Positions 27,106 through 39,300 of a DNA stretch of 64,000 bases are shown here, piece after piece; within the stretch, counting starts at the first letter, position 1, and the number at the start of each line of letters is the position of its first letter. Source of the stretch: Rotaria macrura (taxonomy: Eukaryota > Rotifera > Eurotatoria > Philodinida > Philodinidae); the NCBI GenBank assembly GCA_900239685.1, contig OENT01000012.1, positions 1-64,000 on the forward strand, read 5' to 3'. Under the pieces are notes generated by a model. It was given only the letters and a program-made list of their open reading frames with translations, had not been told where the DNA came from and ran no database searches. Both the position numbers and the translations under genes were made by a program.

Positions 27106-28345
27106 ATGAGCTCTATATCGCTTGATTCAGATGATGATATTTGTTTGATTTCTACTGGTGATAGAACTACTACACCAAAATCGTCTTCATCTTGTCTGTC
27201 GAATGTTTCTGACTTATCTTCTTCAAACAACTATATTGTCGAAAGATTACAACAAATGTTATTGAGTAAAAACCAAAATGTTCAACTTGAAAACCATGAA
27301 TCAACAAAAACATTGACTTCATGGTAACGTTCTTTTGGCTATGTGGCCGTTAAAAATAAAAATTTTGAACGTATTGGTGTCACTATAGCTCTTTCAAATG
27401 TTGTCATGTATTTCTGTATGGGTCTACAAGTGGAACAAAAAATTTTATTAGTAAGATCAACGGTAAAACACTCCTATTAAATATAAATTAACTATCTCTT
27501 GTTAGTTTTCTTCTTGCTCATTGTAGTACTCTTATTTTCTGCTGTTACGCTTCTATACTTTGTTCTACAGAAGTTCTATAGTTAGCTATTGTGAGTCTAA
27601 GTTATGCAATGTGTACCATTCACTTTACTTCTTGTTTCATGATTATGTATTGTGTTATTTTGACTGGAAGTTACAATTACTGTATAATTAACTTAATGTA
27701 AATAAAAAAAATGTTCTATGGCACATTGGGTAAAATGCCTTTTTATTTTGAAATATATTGAAAATTACAACATAGACAATGTGTCAATTCAGCAGGGTAC
27801 CGTGCCCTGTTCGGTTCTCTGACCAGGGCAGGGTGAAAAAGTTCACCCTGAGGACAGCTCTGCTAGGCAAGACATTTTCATTGTCATGGAATTAACTTCT
27901 TGTGATCTCTTAAAACTTTTATGGCATGTACATCAACATATCTCGAAAATTTGAATATTATTCATGGTAATGTAAAGCCACGAAATCTTGTCTTTGTTCC
28001 AAAAGGAAAAAAAACATTTTGTATTATATTAATCTATTTTGGTACTAAAGAAGCATTCATTGATGTTTTACGTAATCAAGTAACAGCTGATACTAGGAAA
28101 GGTTATATTTACTTTTTCTATTTGTCTAACATTCATATGTATCGGTTCAAAAACTAAATATGTCAAGATATTTGCAAGAACAAATCGAACGTATGGATTG
28201 CAGATGTTATGTTTTATAATTTACCTTCTGATAAATTGCCATGAAAACATCCAAATGAATATGAAGATTTTCTTCATCATTAATATTCGGGTGATGTTTC
28301 GATATCTAGAGATGATGATTTTAAAATGATTATTGAACTTTGATG
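27106..28345 (+). pseudogene. Decayed CK1/TTBK-like protein kinase
   Basis: Fragments of a kinase occur in order with stops and frameshifts between them. From an ATG at 27106 comes a Ser-rich leader of 73 residues. About 27331-27380 encodes a glycine-loop and Lys region (GSFGYVAVKNKN). About 27872-27950 encodes DIFIVMELTSCDLLKLLW, the hinge region. About 27945-28115 encodes IIHGNVKPRNLVFVPKGKK, where HGN replaces HRD, and a degraded DFG (IYFGTKEAF). About 28240-28322 encodes KHPNEYEDFLHH then RDDDFKMIIEL, corresponding to the late lobe of TTBK/CK1 kinases (their FLDHI...KPDYQ region). The repeat copy at 27779-27870 sits inside it. Loss of the catalytic Asp, several stops and the insertion argue for a dead copy. 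The subfamily is inferred from remembered family patterns. Confidence 0.6.
27779..27870. repeat. GC-rich repeat module, copy 2, with perfect hairpin
   Basis: Second copy of the module at 26772-26876. It contains a perfect 9-bp hairpin (27829-27837 with 27842-27850, loop of 4) and ends in a CTAG-containing tail (GCTCTGCTAGGC). A hairpin about 12 bases before CTAG is reminiscent of Helitron 3' ends, but the small size and internal repetition could equally be another foldback type. It interrupts the kinase relic. Confidence 0.6.
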
Positions 28346-31200
28346 AATAAAGACATCTGCCGAGCGGTGAAATACGAAAGAATCACTCATGTAATTAAAA
28401 GCAAATTTTGATAGATGAGATTCAGTACATTCTTTCGCTTTCGAATTCACTCTTTTTTCAGTAAAACAAAATGATAGAGAATCAAATATCTTACATGGAC
28501 TTTCAGTTACGTAAAGTTCGGCATTTTGATTATCAAGTTTCATCATAGTATATTCAAGACAGGGAGATTAAAATAACTCTTATTTACTGAGTTTCAACAT
28601 TGTGCTTAAATAGAATTTCTAATTTCAACTTCTGACATGGCTCAGCAGTTTACTTAGTATTAACGTGTTAATTGAATGTTATTCAATTGAATCGACTAGA
28701 TCTGAGTAAATGTTTTTAAAAACTGAATAATAAATTTACAACCTACCTTGCTCTTGCTATCTTATAAATACTGTTCAAATTGAATCAAGATCAAGCAGAG
28801 ATTAGTATAAGTATACAAAATTAATCATTATTTAACATACTCATGCTATGTTTGTTTGTTCACTTTAATCACTCTCCACAGAAGAAGTACGTCTTGCGTG
28901 TGCATCCGATCTCAATTTCTATAGGTATCGTGTGAATATTTTTCAGCATACATTTGCTCATCTTCTACATCATTTCTACATAGGAAAGATCTTGATAATC
29001 TTGCACAGCATATGTCCATTCAGAAGGTTCACATAATATATATCATCGGAAGTGTATGTCAGTAGTCATTCTGGTAAAATAAAATCATGTCATGGAACTG
29101 AATACAATCAGTAGATAATTACTTCTTTTTCATCTCGTCTATAACTGAAATTTCTTCCTTTTTTTGTCAATTTTCAACTCGTACCATTGGATCACTTATT
29201 AAAATAAATATATATATATCTAAATAGTCAACTATTTTGAAATGAAAACGGAACTATTGAACCTAACCGATGTTTTTACAAAACTTCACAGCATATCTTA
29301 TTCAAATATAGTTTCTTTTATGCAAGAAATATCGATCGAGAAAATTATCAACAATTTTTACATCCAAATGATTATGATTTTCAAGAAAAGAAGTCATGTT
29401 GATCTGGTGAGGCTTGTTATAAATATGAAAAAAAATATTAACAGTCTAAATTGAATAAACAAAAACTAAGCTATTTTGACACAATATTACAGAATAATTT
29501 TAAGGAAAAAACAAGCCATGTCTTTGTCACGCTATTCATTGTGATATCTTAACTCTCGCCTTACTCAAATTACTGAATGCAAACATAAAATTAGATAGAA
29601 AATGATGAATCGAGTTAATGACTCTCGTATTAAATATTTTGCGTATCAATTTTAGAATGAATTATTCAAAAAGAAAAACACATATATATATATATATATA
29701 TATGTCATCAAAATCATCAACAATTAGTATTTTAGAAGTAAAAATTTATTTTATCACTCATGTATAGAAAAACTCTGATCGGCATTGTTTTTCTAATTAA
29801 TTCTTTTAAATCATTCAACCAATACTGCGTCTTCATGAATAAAAACGACTTCGTTTTTATTTCTTCATTAGTTGAACTAGTCTCCCAACAAGATGGATTC
29901 ATAGTCAATAAATAAAAGAAATTCCATGATGATCGTGAATCATGTAACAACCTTTTGTTCTAAATGAACAAATATTGTTGTTATGATCTCGATCATCATC
30001 GAGGAAAAATGTTCATATTCGAATGATTGAAATTGTGATCAATTCAAAAAGTAGCAATGTCACTTTGGAAAATCTTGTACAAAATATATTCTATTTATTT
30101 TCTACTTGAAAAAATATTTGTATGATTGATTCTATCTAATAAATCATATGACGCCATTTCTTTTCATGACACAGATATGATTTTCAACAACAAACGTTGA
30201 TTTTGTTGATTCTTTCAATTTTTATGATTTCAGATACGATGCATCTAGTACGAATATTGAAAATAATTCACTCATCAAAAGCTTGTTGTTGTTTAATATG
30301 AATCTGTTTAAAGCTGTAATTTACATTCTATTATTTGCATATAATATATATATATATAATACATATAGATTTAAATCTTTGTAGACTAAACATTCATAAG
30401 ATTATTCAAAACAATCGACTAAAAAGAGAAGTTTACAATGTACGGACACATAAGGTTTTGTTTGTTCTCAATGAAAAATAATTTGTAAGTCTATTTTCTT
30501 ATTCCATCTCTGCTTTATTACAATTGGCGATTACCACGAGCAAGCATGATAGGTCGATTTCTATTGATTAAAGTATTTTATTAAATTTAATTGTTTTTGC
30601 TAATTTATTATCAACCTCGAATAAAATTACACGATTTCCATGTGAAAAAATTCATGTGAAAGTTTGAGACGTGGTCCATTCAAAAAAGAGTCAAATGTAA
30701 CTTATGATTAACTTCATCATTATAAAACAGGATTTATCCTACAGAATATGTTTACATCTAATGTTTGTGATTGAAATCTATGGACGACAAAAAAAATGAA
30801 ATCGACTCAGAAATAATAATGAATTGAACTTGATTAATATGTTCTAATGAGAAATGTCTTATTTTATCTTCAATTTAGAAAATAAATATACGATACATGA
30901 TTACAGAAAGATCTTTTTTGTGCTCTATCCATAAATAGACAAATACTTATTTGAACAACGAGATCCATTGAGAATTGTCGTGTCTTACAACTAACATTAT
31001 TTTAACATAGACGTAAAAAAAATGTCTCTATAGATCATTCTATTCATAGCATCTTAGTTTGTTTTTCAAAACTATTCCGTACAATTGTAACTGCATGATT
31101 TACCTATGTGAATGCATACATGCATTAAACACTAAAACAACCATAGACCATCTCTCTTTCCATTTCATTCCCTATTTTCCAATCTTTTTAATGACATATA
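28346..31200. other. Intergenic, no supported gene
   Basis: AT-rich, with TA microsatellites at about 29682-29704 and 30340-30358. Frames at 28280-28546 (-), 29242-29454 (+) and 29732-29950 (-) have no recognisable domain. The first lies opposite the 3' end of the decayed kinase and is probably its shadow. Confidence 0.5.
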
Positions 31201-31769
31201 CAGTGGGTAAAATAATTATTCGGACACGTTTATTTTCATTCTTTTTTTCTGCTTCCGTAACAGCTATAACGAATCTAAAAAGTGATTCAGGTAGAGAAAA
31301 TCGTTTCCGACAAGAATATGAAGAAATAAANNNNNNNNNNNNNNNNNNNNNNNNNNNNNNNNNNNNNNNNNNNNNNNNNNNNNNNNNNNNNNNNNNNNNN
31401 NNNNNNNNNNNNNNNNNNNNNNNNNNNNNNNNNNNNNNNNNNNNNNNNNNNNNNNNNNNNNNNNNNNNNNNNNNNNNNNNNNNNNNNNNNNNNNNNNNNN
31501 NNNNNNNNNNNNNNNNNNNNNNNNNNNNNNNNNNNNNNNNNNNNNNNNNNNNNNNNNNNNNNNNNNNNNNNNNNNNNNNNNNNNNNNNNNNNNNNNNNNN
31601 NNNNNNNNNNNNNNNNNNNNNNNNNNNNNNNNNNNNNNNTTTATTTCTTCATATTCTTGTCGGAAACGATTTTCTCTACCTGAATCACTTTTTAGATTCG
31701 TTATAGCTGTTACGGAAGCAGAAAAAAAGAATGAAAATAAACGTGTCCGAATAATTATTTTACCCACTG
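31201..31769. mobile_element. Tc1/mariner-like element with 130-bp inverted arms around a gap
   Basis: Left arm 31201-31330 and right arm 31640-31769 are exact reverse complements over their full 130 bp. The ends read CAGTGGGTAAAATAATTATT, typical of Tc1/mariner-type terminal repeats, and each is flanked by TA, the target these elements duplicate. Everything between the arms (31331-31639) is N, so any transposase is unseen. With the gap size as given the element is 569 bp, too short for a full transposase, suggesting a non-autonomous element; if the gap is a placeholder the element could be longer. The long frames reading through the gap on both strands are artefacts of the N run and of arm symmetry. 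Confidence 0.8.
31331..31639. other. Assembly gap (309 N)
   Basis: A run of unknown bases begins and ends exactly where the sequenced parts of the two inverted arms meet, suggesting the assembler or reads failed inside a hairpin-forming element. Confidence 0.95.
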
Positions 31770-33059
31770 TATATATATATATCTTCAAAGTTTGCATTCT
31801 TAATACCTTGATAGTTTGTCAGTCATAATGCCATCTGATCAATTAATCTTCTACTTTCAAGATGAACACGTGCTTCAAGCGCAGTCATCAGCAATACCGA
31901 TGGACTATAATAAGAAAATTTGTTGCTATGAGTATAACAGTATTTAGTAGATCAGGTTTTCGAATATCATCTACCCTTGTTGTAAGTAGCCGATGGCGAT
32001 ATTAAGTAGCAGCAGCGTAGTAAGGATCTGCATGCGATTCAAAGTAATAGTTAAATATCAAATGTATCGATCCAAATACGTTTTTTTCTTAAATAGACGA
32101 TCGTTCTTGACATCATCAATAAAAAAATATTTGACTTGTAGATCATACTCAAATAATGCTGAAATCTGTATGCATCGACGGATACATACCAGTAAAATGT
32201 ACTTCATGTCTTTGATGTTTTTTCGTCCATGATGAAGTATCTCTTGTATCGAAATTTCAAAATATCAATTATAAACTTATTATTGCATCTCCTAAATAAC
32301 ATCAATAACCACTACTGCACTCGCATCGATGTCTAGCAACTGAAGCATGTTTGACAATCTGAATAATGCAACCTCACAAAACTTTTTCGGACGAATGAGT
32401 TAGAAAATTTTCATGAATTGAAGGTAACATTTACTGACTGGAAGATTCATGCATTAAAATAAAAGTAGAAGCGTTTATGTTTCATCTACAAATGTAATGA
32501 GAATTCTTGTTGATTGTCGTCTAGGATTTGATACGACTGGGATCCGAGTGTTATAATCTTTTCGAGCCCTATGCTATACTCAAAATATCATTATGAAAAC
32601 TACCAACGAAATTTTCTCCGTTGACTCTTATTGGTACTCTTGAAACTACATGATGCTTTACTTTTTATCATTAATGCATCTCAAACATCAATAGAATAAC
32701 CTATCCAATGAATCTTATAAAAATCTGATTCTCATTGATGCCAGCTAATGGAATACAGTTCAGATAAAAAGAACTTCATGTGTATCATATATCTGAAAGA
32801 GCTTATTCTTTTCGAGCTGTAAAGCAGATTGAATCGAACAGTGATGGGATCAGAAGCGTGATATCTTATGTAATGATGTATGATACATCGAAGCACTTTG
32901 TAACTTTGTATAGACGAAACCTTTTTAACTAAATTTCTTTTGATTTACGACGGAGAAGCTGACAGAATGCTCTATTTAACTTAGAGATATTCAAAAGAAA
33001 AACAGTATTTCGAAAGGAAACTATGTCGCATACATGCGAATTGAATTAAAAATCACTCA
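31770..33059 (-). other. Intergenic with faint minus-strand coding relics
   Basis: On the minus strand, short protein-like pieces occur in order with stops and frame changes: about 32840-32760 (LQLEKNKLFQIYDTHEVLF), 32575-32490 (RIPVVSNPRRQSTRILITFV), 32150-32080, 32055-32010 (YFESHADPYYAAAT) and 31892-31827 (VLLMTALEARVHLESRRLID, after a TTATAG acceptor). They may be one decayed gene. No family is recognised and each piece alone is at chance level. Confidence 0.25.
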
Positions 33060-33850
33060 GCGATTTTGATGATGTTTGCGATTAGGAGTACAGAATATTA
33101 AAGTAATTGAAGCAGAAGATTTTTTAATGGTCAATCCAATGGAAATGTTAATTGTAAGTGAAAAACATCATTAATTTGTATTTTCTCAAGAACGAATTCG
33201 AATATACTTTTTCAATTTTAATTGAAATCATATGAATCAATATTTGAGAGATGGCGCAAGTCAAGTTGTAATGAATCAATACTTTCAAAGATGTTGATAT
33301 TTTTCGGTTGAAAATAAAATGTCAAATTGAAATTGTCAGTTGTTTAATAAAGAATTCAGTAACACGTTTAGAATATCTTAATGAAACTGAAACAATAGCG
33401 TGGAATGTCGTTCTATTATTATAGGTCGACAAAGAATTACATGTTTCTGACAAGATTAAAGAAAATATTGAAGGAACTAATGCACATGAACAAATCGTTG
33501 CAGTTTTTTTTTCACGACAATTTCGCGAAATTTACTTCGATTTGCTTTCTAGAGTCGTACAGCGATCTATACAAACAAAAGTAGTTGAGTTATGGCTAGT
33601 ATCAAAAGTTCTACGATTTCGATGATTATATTTTTAAAAAATTTTCCTATCGTAGCCGACCCTTTCAAGTGGCTTTCACTGAAATAAACTTGAACAGTTG
33701 TTCCTATGAAACATTAATATCGGAGAAATTATGCTCGACTGGAATTCTTATAGTTGAATAAACTTTAATAAAAAAGAATTTCAGTATTCGAGAAAACATC
33801 GATCTCACATTGAGCCTGGTCCGAAATAGAGTGTCGAGATCTTGTTGACA
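33060..33850 (+). pseudogene. Possible decayed gene, unrecognised
   Basis: An open, protein-like stretch ends at 33150 with VIEAEDFLMVNPMEMLI followed by a GTAAGT donor. Another frame runs from about 33292 to 33622 with a single TAG, carrying TRLEYLNETETIAWN and then VDKELHVSDKIKENIEGTNA directly after a TTATAG acceptor, and continuing through FREIYFDLLSRVVQRSIQTK. A third piece at about 33645-33850 (FQVAFTEINLNSCSYETLI) has one internal stop. Consistent strand and splice-like junctions suggest a degraded multi-exon gene. Similar weaker pieces continue to about 35300. I recognise no family. Confidence 0.3.
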
Positions 33851-36374
33851 TGAATCATCAATCAAAAAAATGCAAATATTTAAGTATAGAAGTACTAGAA
33901 GTTTTGAAATAACGTTACATGGATACTAGTTCGTTGTCTCTGTAAATCTAGGAGACTTATCACTCACAAAAATAATCTACCATGGCAATTCTCATTAATT
34001 GATTATTATAATAGAATAAATAATTTAGTATTTTATGTTTACTTGTAATGTAATAGCGCTTGAAATCAATTCATAGGGTTCCGTAGTAATTTCATTCATG
34101 TTTATTCGAGATTTTCAAAGGATTCTTAAAATATCCTATGGACTTATCGTGTAGATCGTTAATATATATGTATATAATGAATGACGAGAAGTCTAATGAA
34201 AAATAAAAAACATTTCTAATAGATTATATTGATGTTTTTGAAATACTTTATCGTTTTCTGATTGAATTCATGATTCAAATCATTCTATAATTTGTAGTTA
34301 TTCTGACAATACACTATAAGAACTGCATACCTTTTCTGATTATAGCTCTTCAAAATCATGCATAGAAATCACACTCTTTAAAAAAGAAAAGAGTTCGTTA
34401 CAGAAACCAAATAAGTTTTTTCAATGAATTCATTCGATACACAAATTTTAAGGGTTTCATTTTGAAAGTTCAAAATCTCATTTATTTTATAGGTAAGCCG
34501 AAGATTTTATGTTGTGCAAGATGTTTTTTTTTCGAATGGGATAATAAATTGTAACAGATAATAGACTCGACCTTTCATGTGATTCACTAAGAATTCTCTT
34601 GTTTTTTCGTACAAGTCAGATGGTTTTTTTCTGTCTGTATGCTAGAGAAGTGTAGGGTAGCAAGTTATAATCTACATCATAACTGTGAGTTTTCATCGAA
34701 CTCAGACAATTTCTACAATAAATTTCTTATTTTCTTTTCTGATCCTTTTGAATAGTTAGTGATGTGGTTGATCATATTTAGTGTGGAACTGTTTCATTAT
34801 TTTGAATTATAAAAGTTCAAAAATGTTTTAGTTTCTATCAATGCTCAAATCTTTTAGATTTCGTAAACACATACACTAAAGCCCTCAAGCCTTTGAATGA
34901 AACTTTCGATGTCAATATCGAATTTAATCATATTTCTCATGCATGTCTCACTATAAGTTATAATATTGAATAATTTAAAAAGAACTTCATTGAAGTACAA
35001 CTTTCAACAATCTAATCTAGTTTCGTCTGAACTTGAACAACATATTTGAAATCTTTGATATTGATAGATTCTTTGGAAAACATTTTAAATCGACACAATC
35101 ATCGATTGAAGTGCATATCATTTGAAGTTATTTTGGCTACGTATTACAAATGGAGAAATAATCCACAGGCACAAAAACTGTATTGTCAGTTATTAAACAT
35201 AAAGATCGATAAAAAGAAAAGAACAGTACTCTCGTGCTTTCATAGCATAATGTGTGAGATTATAATCGAAGTGTTATTGATTAAAAAAGAAATTCTTATT
35301 ACATAAGAATTTTCGAATGAAACTAAATATTAGTTCTCACCGAGGAGAATTTTATTGTATTGAAGTATTATATATTCAATAGACTCTTATTCAACACTGA
35401 TAATTTATCCTAAACTAGTTACTTGATTGAATTGTTCGATACATTTTACTTCATAGATAAAAATACTAATATGAATTTTATTAAAAAATTGTTCGTAATA
35501 AGATCTTCAGTATTCATCAAAATAATTTCCGCATCATGATTTTAATAGGCATAAAATCAACAAAGCATAATCAATCGTTCAACAGAACTAAAAGTGAAAT
35601 GTTTGACATTGAAGATACCCCTACATACATGCATATCAATTAGGGGAAATTTTTTTTCTTCATATTATAGTCTATTTGTTTAATGATCAATAGATTCTTA
35701 TTATCATAACTTCAAGGCAATTTTTGATCGATGAAATTCAACTCAAAAGAAGATATTTCGCGTGTATGAACAAGAAATGTGCATACATCGAGTTCTCTTT
35801 CTTTGATTTCTTTTCAATCAGTAGAGCTACAAGGACAAGTTGCTAAAGTTGTTCAACCAGTATATGATTGAAAAATAATAAATCGTACGCCTTTTGACAG
35901 GTATCTACTGTTCGCTGTTGTCTATATAAGAAGAAGAAGAAGGAGAAAAAAAAAGAAGGAGAACAAGAAAGAGTGTGTTGATTGTAGGGTTTCTCTTGCT
36001 ACTATGTCGTCATCTTTTATTTTGAAAACTTAAACAGAAAAAGAAAAAAAAAAAGAATGACTATATTCTTTCGTTTCTTTGTTCTGTTGTATCAAAATTC
36101 CCATGCTAGATGATGTTGATGGCAGAAGCAATAGCATTACAATTTCGAGAGCATATATTTAGACGAATAATTGAAATCTTAAAAGAGAAAAAGAGAAGAG
36201 AAAGAGAAACGAGATTATTACATGCATTTATATAAACAGCAGGATCTGCATAGTGATCGGCAACAACCAAACTACACGCATTTATTCACACCTTCTCATT
36301 CTTGTTTTCGTAGTGAAATCAATAGTTCAGATAGTAGAATTTCTCTTTTGCAAATCTAGCGAAGTAGCTTGCAA
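33851..36374. other. Intergenic, upstream of the CEP70-like gene
   Basis: Weak plus-strand coding-like fragments at about 34065-34130, 34870-34973 and 35046-35306 may continue the relic upstream. From about 35930 the sequence is purine-rich (GAAGAA/AAAG runs). An open stretch at 36218-36366 ends in TAG just before the CEP70 start codon and probably belongs to its 5' untranslated region. Confidence 0.35.
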
Positions 36375-39300
36375 ATGCGATCATATGAAAACTATTATGA
36401 ACAAAATCAAGAAGGAATAGTAGCCAGTAGAAGAAGGTACGAGCTATCATCATTTAGTATTACTAATTCTTAGATACTAGTTGAAAATATTTTGTAAATT
36501 ATACATATATATATATTAGAAAAAAAAAATCTAACATATATCTTAGAAAATTTTCTTCGTAATTAAACTTTAGAAATATTTATTTTTAACATACTTCATA
36601 TATTCGGATGTCTCATTACATGAAAGAGCAGAATTCTATCATGAATATAGATTTTCAAACAAGTTAGACAAACAAGACTAGTATGAAATAATAATTAACA
36701 AATAATGTTGAATAGACTATATTTATTTTGCAGTGCCACGTAGAAGGATGATTTTCAAAAAAAAAATGAAAGTTATGACAGGAGATTATGAAGAACAGAT
36801 GTTTAGTTTATGCATACATCGTGTTTGATTGAAGACTTTATTGATCACATCTGGCAACGTAGAAAAAAAAAAAGAACAAAAGACTTCTTTTTCTTCTTAT
36901 CTTTCATTTGAGACATGGCATTCACTGGCTTGTGTTTTGGTTTCTTACTTTTTCCTGATGTATACACATACTTCAACGAGTGAAACTGATAAAAAATAAA
37001 TGAGACGGTTGCTTGGTGTCTTGACATCTCAGAGTTTTTTTTTCTTCTTTCTCTTTCTTCTTCCCTCTCACATTTGTTCCACAAAATGATTTTGATGTTC
37101 ATCATGGTCGTTACGTGTATGACGTGATAACAGCATCTTTTTTTTAAACATCCGCCTGCCGGATATCCTGTCATCTTTAATCTTTTTCTTATTTGCTTTG
37201 AGAAAAAACGTAAAAAAAAAATTTAACTCTAGTCTTATTCAATTGATAGGCTTCCGCTTAATTCAAATTCAGCTCGCATGACATCATCGACGGCAACGAA
37301 GCGTGCTATTTCCAACACATTTCGCTACCCGCAACCTCATAATCGTCATGAGAGTTTTCTTAATCATTCTTCATCTGTGTCTATTACTGAAGATGAAGAT
37401 GATGGAGAAAGAAAAATGTTTGATGAAACTACTCATGATAATAGATTAGGTGAATCGAACAAACACAATAACACAGTTACGAATAGTCGTCATTTATCAA
37501 TTAATAATCATAGTAGCAAGAAGGATATTGGTGGTCCGATGATCCAAGAATTACTTCAATCGAATATGGATCTTAAGTAGGTACTCAAAAGAAGAAAACA
37601 ATGTATTTAATATATTTTTGAGATCCACTTCAATGTTTTCTTTTCTTTCTGTTTAAAATAGGAAAGAAATTCGTGAAATTCGTAGACAGTTAAAAAACAA
37701 CAATGGAACAACTAAACAACGCAATGATCGTGTAATTACCAGAGCAAGTAGTTCGAACAAAGTTAATGTAAGAGGGATTTCATTGAAAATTAATCAAAGG
37801 AAAATTTCTATACTAAGATATTGGATGATGATGTTTGCTCGTTCGTACCTGTGGAAAATGAGTATCAATATGATCAATCAGCAACCATTTCAAAATTACA
37901 ACAATACAAATCAGAAGCCACTGTACATAGAAGTTTATCTTCAATTCTGCAAAGCCAGAAAAAAGAAATGACTAATCTAATCTTTGCGTAGGCTTATAAA
38001 CAACAACTCGATGCATGTCAAGAGACGATTGCTAATCTACGAAAAACCATTGACTCCATGGAAAAACGAATTGAACAATTGTAAATTCATTTTTGCTAAT
38101 TTCGATTTGATCATTATATTTTATTTTATTTTTAAGACGAACACTTGAAAATCGACAATTAGTTAATCCATCGGATCAGGATGAGAACTATGTCATAACA
38201 ACAAATAATAATACCGATCATCGAGTAATATATATATATATTTATTTATTTATATCTATACTTTTTTTTCAGAAAATAAGAGAATATTTCTTTGACAAAA
38301 GAAAAAAGATTTAATATCAGTATCTTTCGAACGAAAAACATGTCATCTCAATGAATGTTAAACCTTTTTCTGTATCAAAACATTGGACTTCCTTGTTCAT
38401 TCATTTCGAAGTATATTTCTATGCAATTTAAAAACTAACATTTTTCAAGATCTACTTTCTTATCAAACATTGTGAATCTTCTCGTTTACACTCAATATGA
38501 ACTTCATATTTTTCATATTCATATCGAAATATTTATGTTTCAAAAACATGAATTCAAAATTATTTTTATCAATTTCTAGTTCATTCATGAATTATTTCAT
38601 TTATCTATTAAATATGCACCGCGATCATCAAAATTAAAACAAACAGTTCCAAGTCATCAAGATATGAAAACATTTATACGACAAACATTCAATGATTTAA
38701 TTACAACATCATCATCTAAGGTAGAACAACTATCTTTGAAATACAGATTGTGTACGATAAACGGCTTGTTGAAGTGTTTCTATACGTTGAAGTATTTGAG
38801 GTTTTATTAAATTTGTACCTTGTCTCAATTCGAATGGAACACTAGTTGATGATAAACGACGAACTTGATTATTATTTTGATTAATATGAATAAATGATGT
38901 AACTGAATATTCCTTAGAAATATTTATATGTATATTAGATTTTGCTATACGACGGCCAATTATAGAATTTGATAAAGGAAAAACGTTGTTGATTAAAGAA
39001 TATTGTTCATTATTCAAAGATGAATATTCTTCCATGATATAGATATAAATCTAGTAAACAAATTCTATTCATTTATTTAGATAAGCGCCAATAAAAATTA
39101 TGATATTGGTCATTTTGTTTGTAAATGTTCAGAACGTGTAAGATTTTATATTTTAGTTTTCTTATTGACTATTTTTTCAGTTTATTTTTATTCATCAAGA
39201 CACATACTGAACATCGTCCAACATACCAATATTGTCTTAGTGTAATGGAACAATGTCAATCTCTATTTGATATCACATGTTTTACACAATTACCAACCGC

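Noticed and set aside
31059..31797. Frames of 215 and 177 codons crossing the N run on both strands
   Set aside because: The open length comes from unknown bases, and the identical translations on the two strands come from the perfect inverted arms.
37783..37971. 62-codon plus ORF inside the CEP70-like gene
   Set aside because: It is an out-of-frame shadow; the CEP70 frame uses exon 37818-37922 in a different phase.
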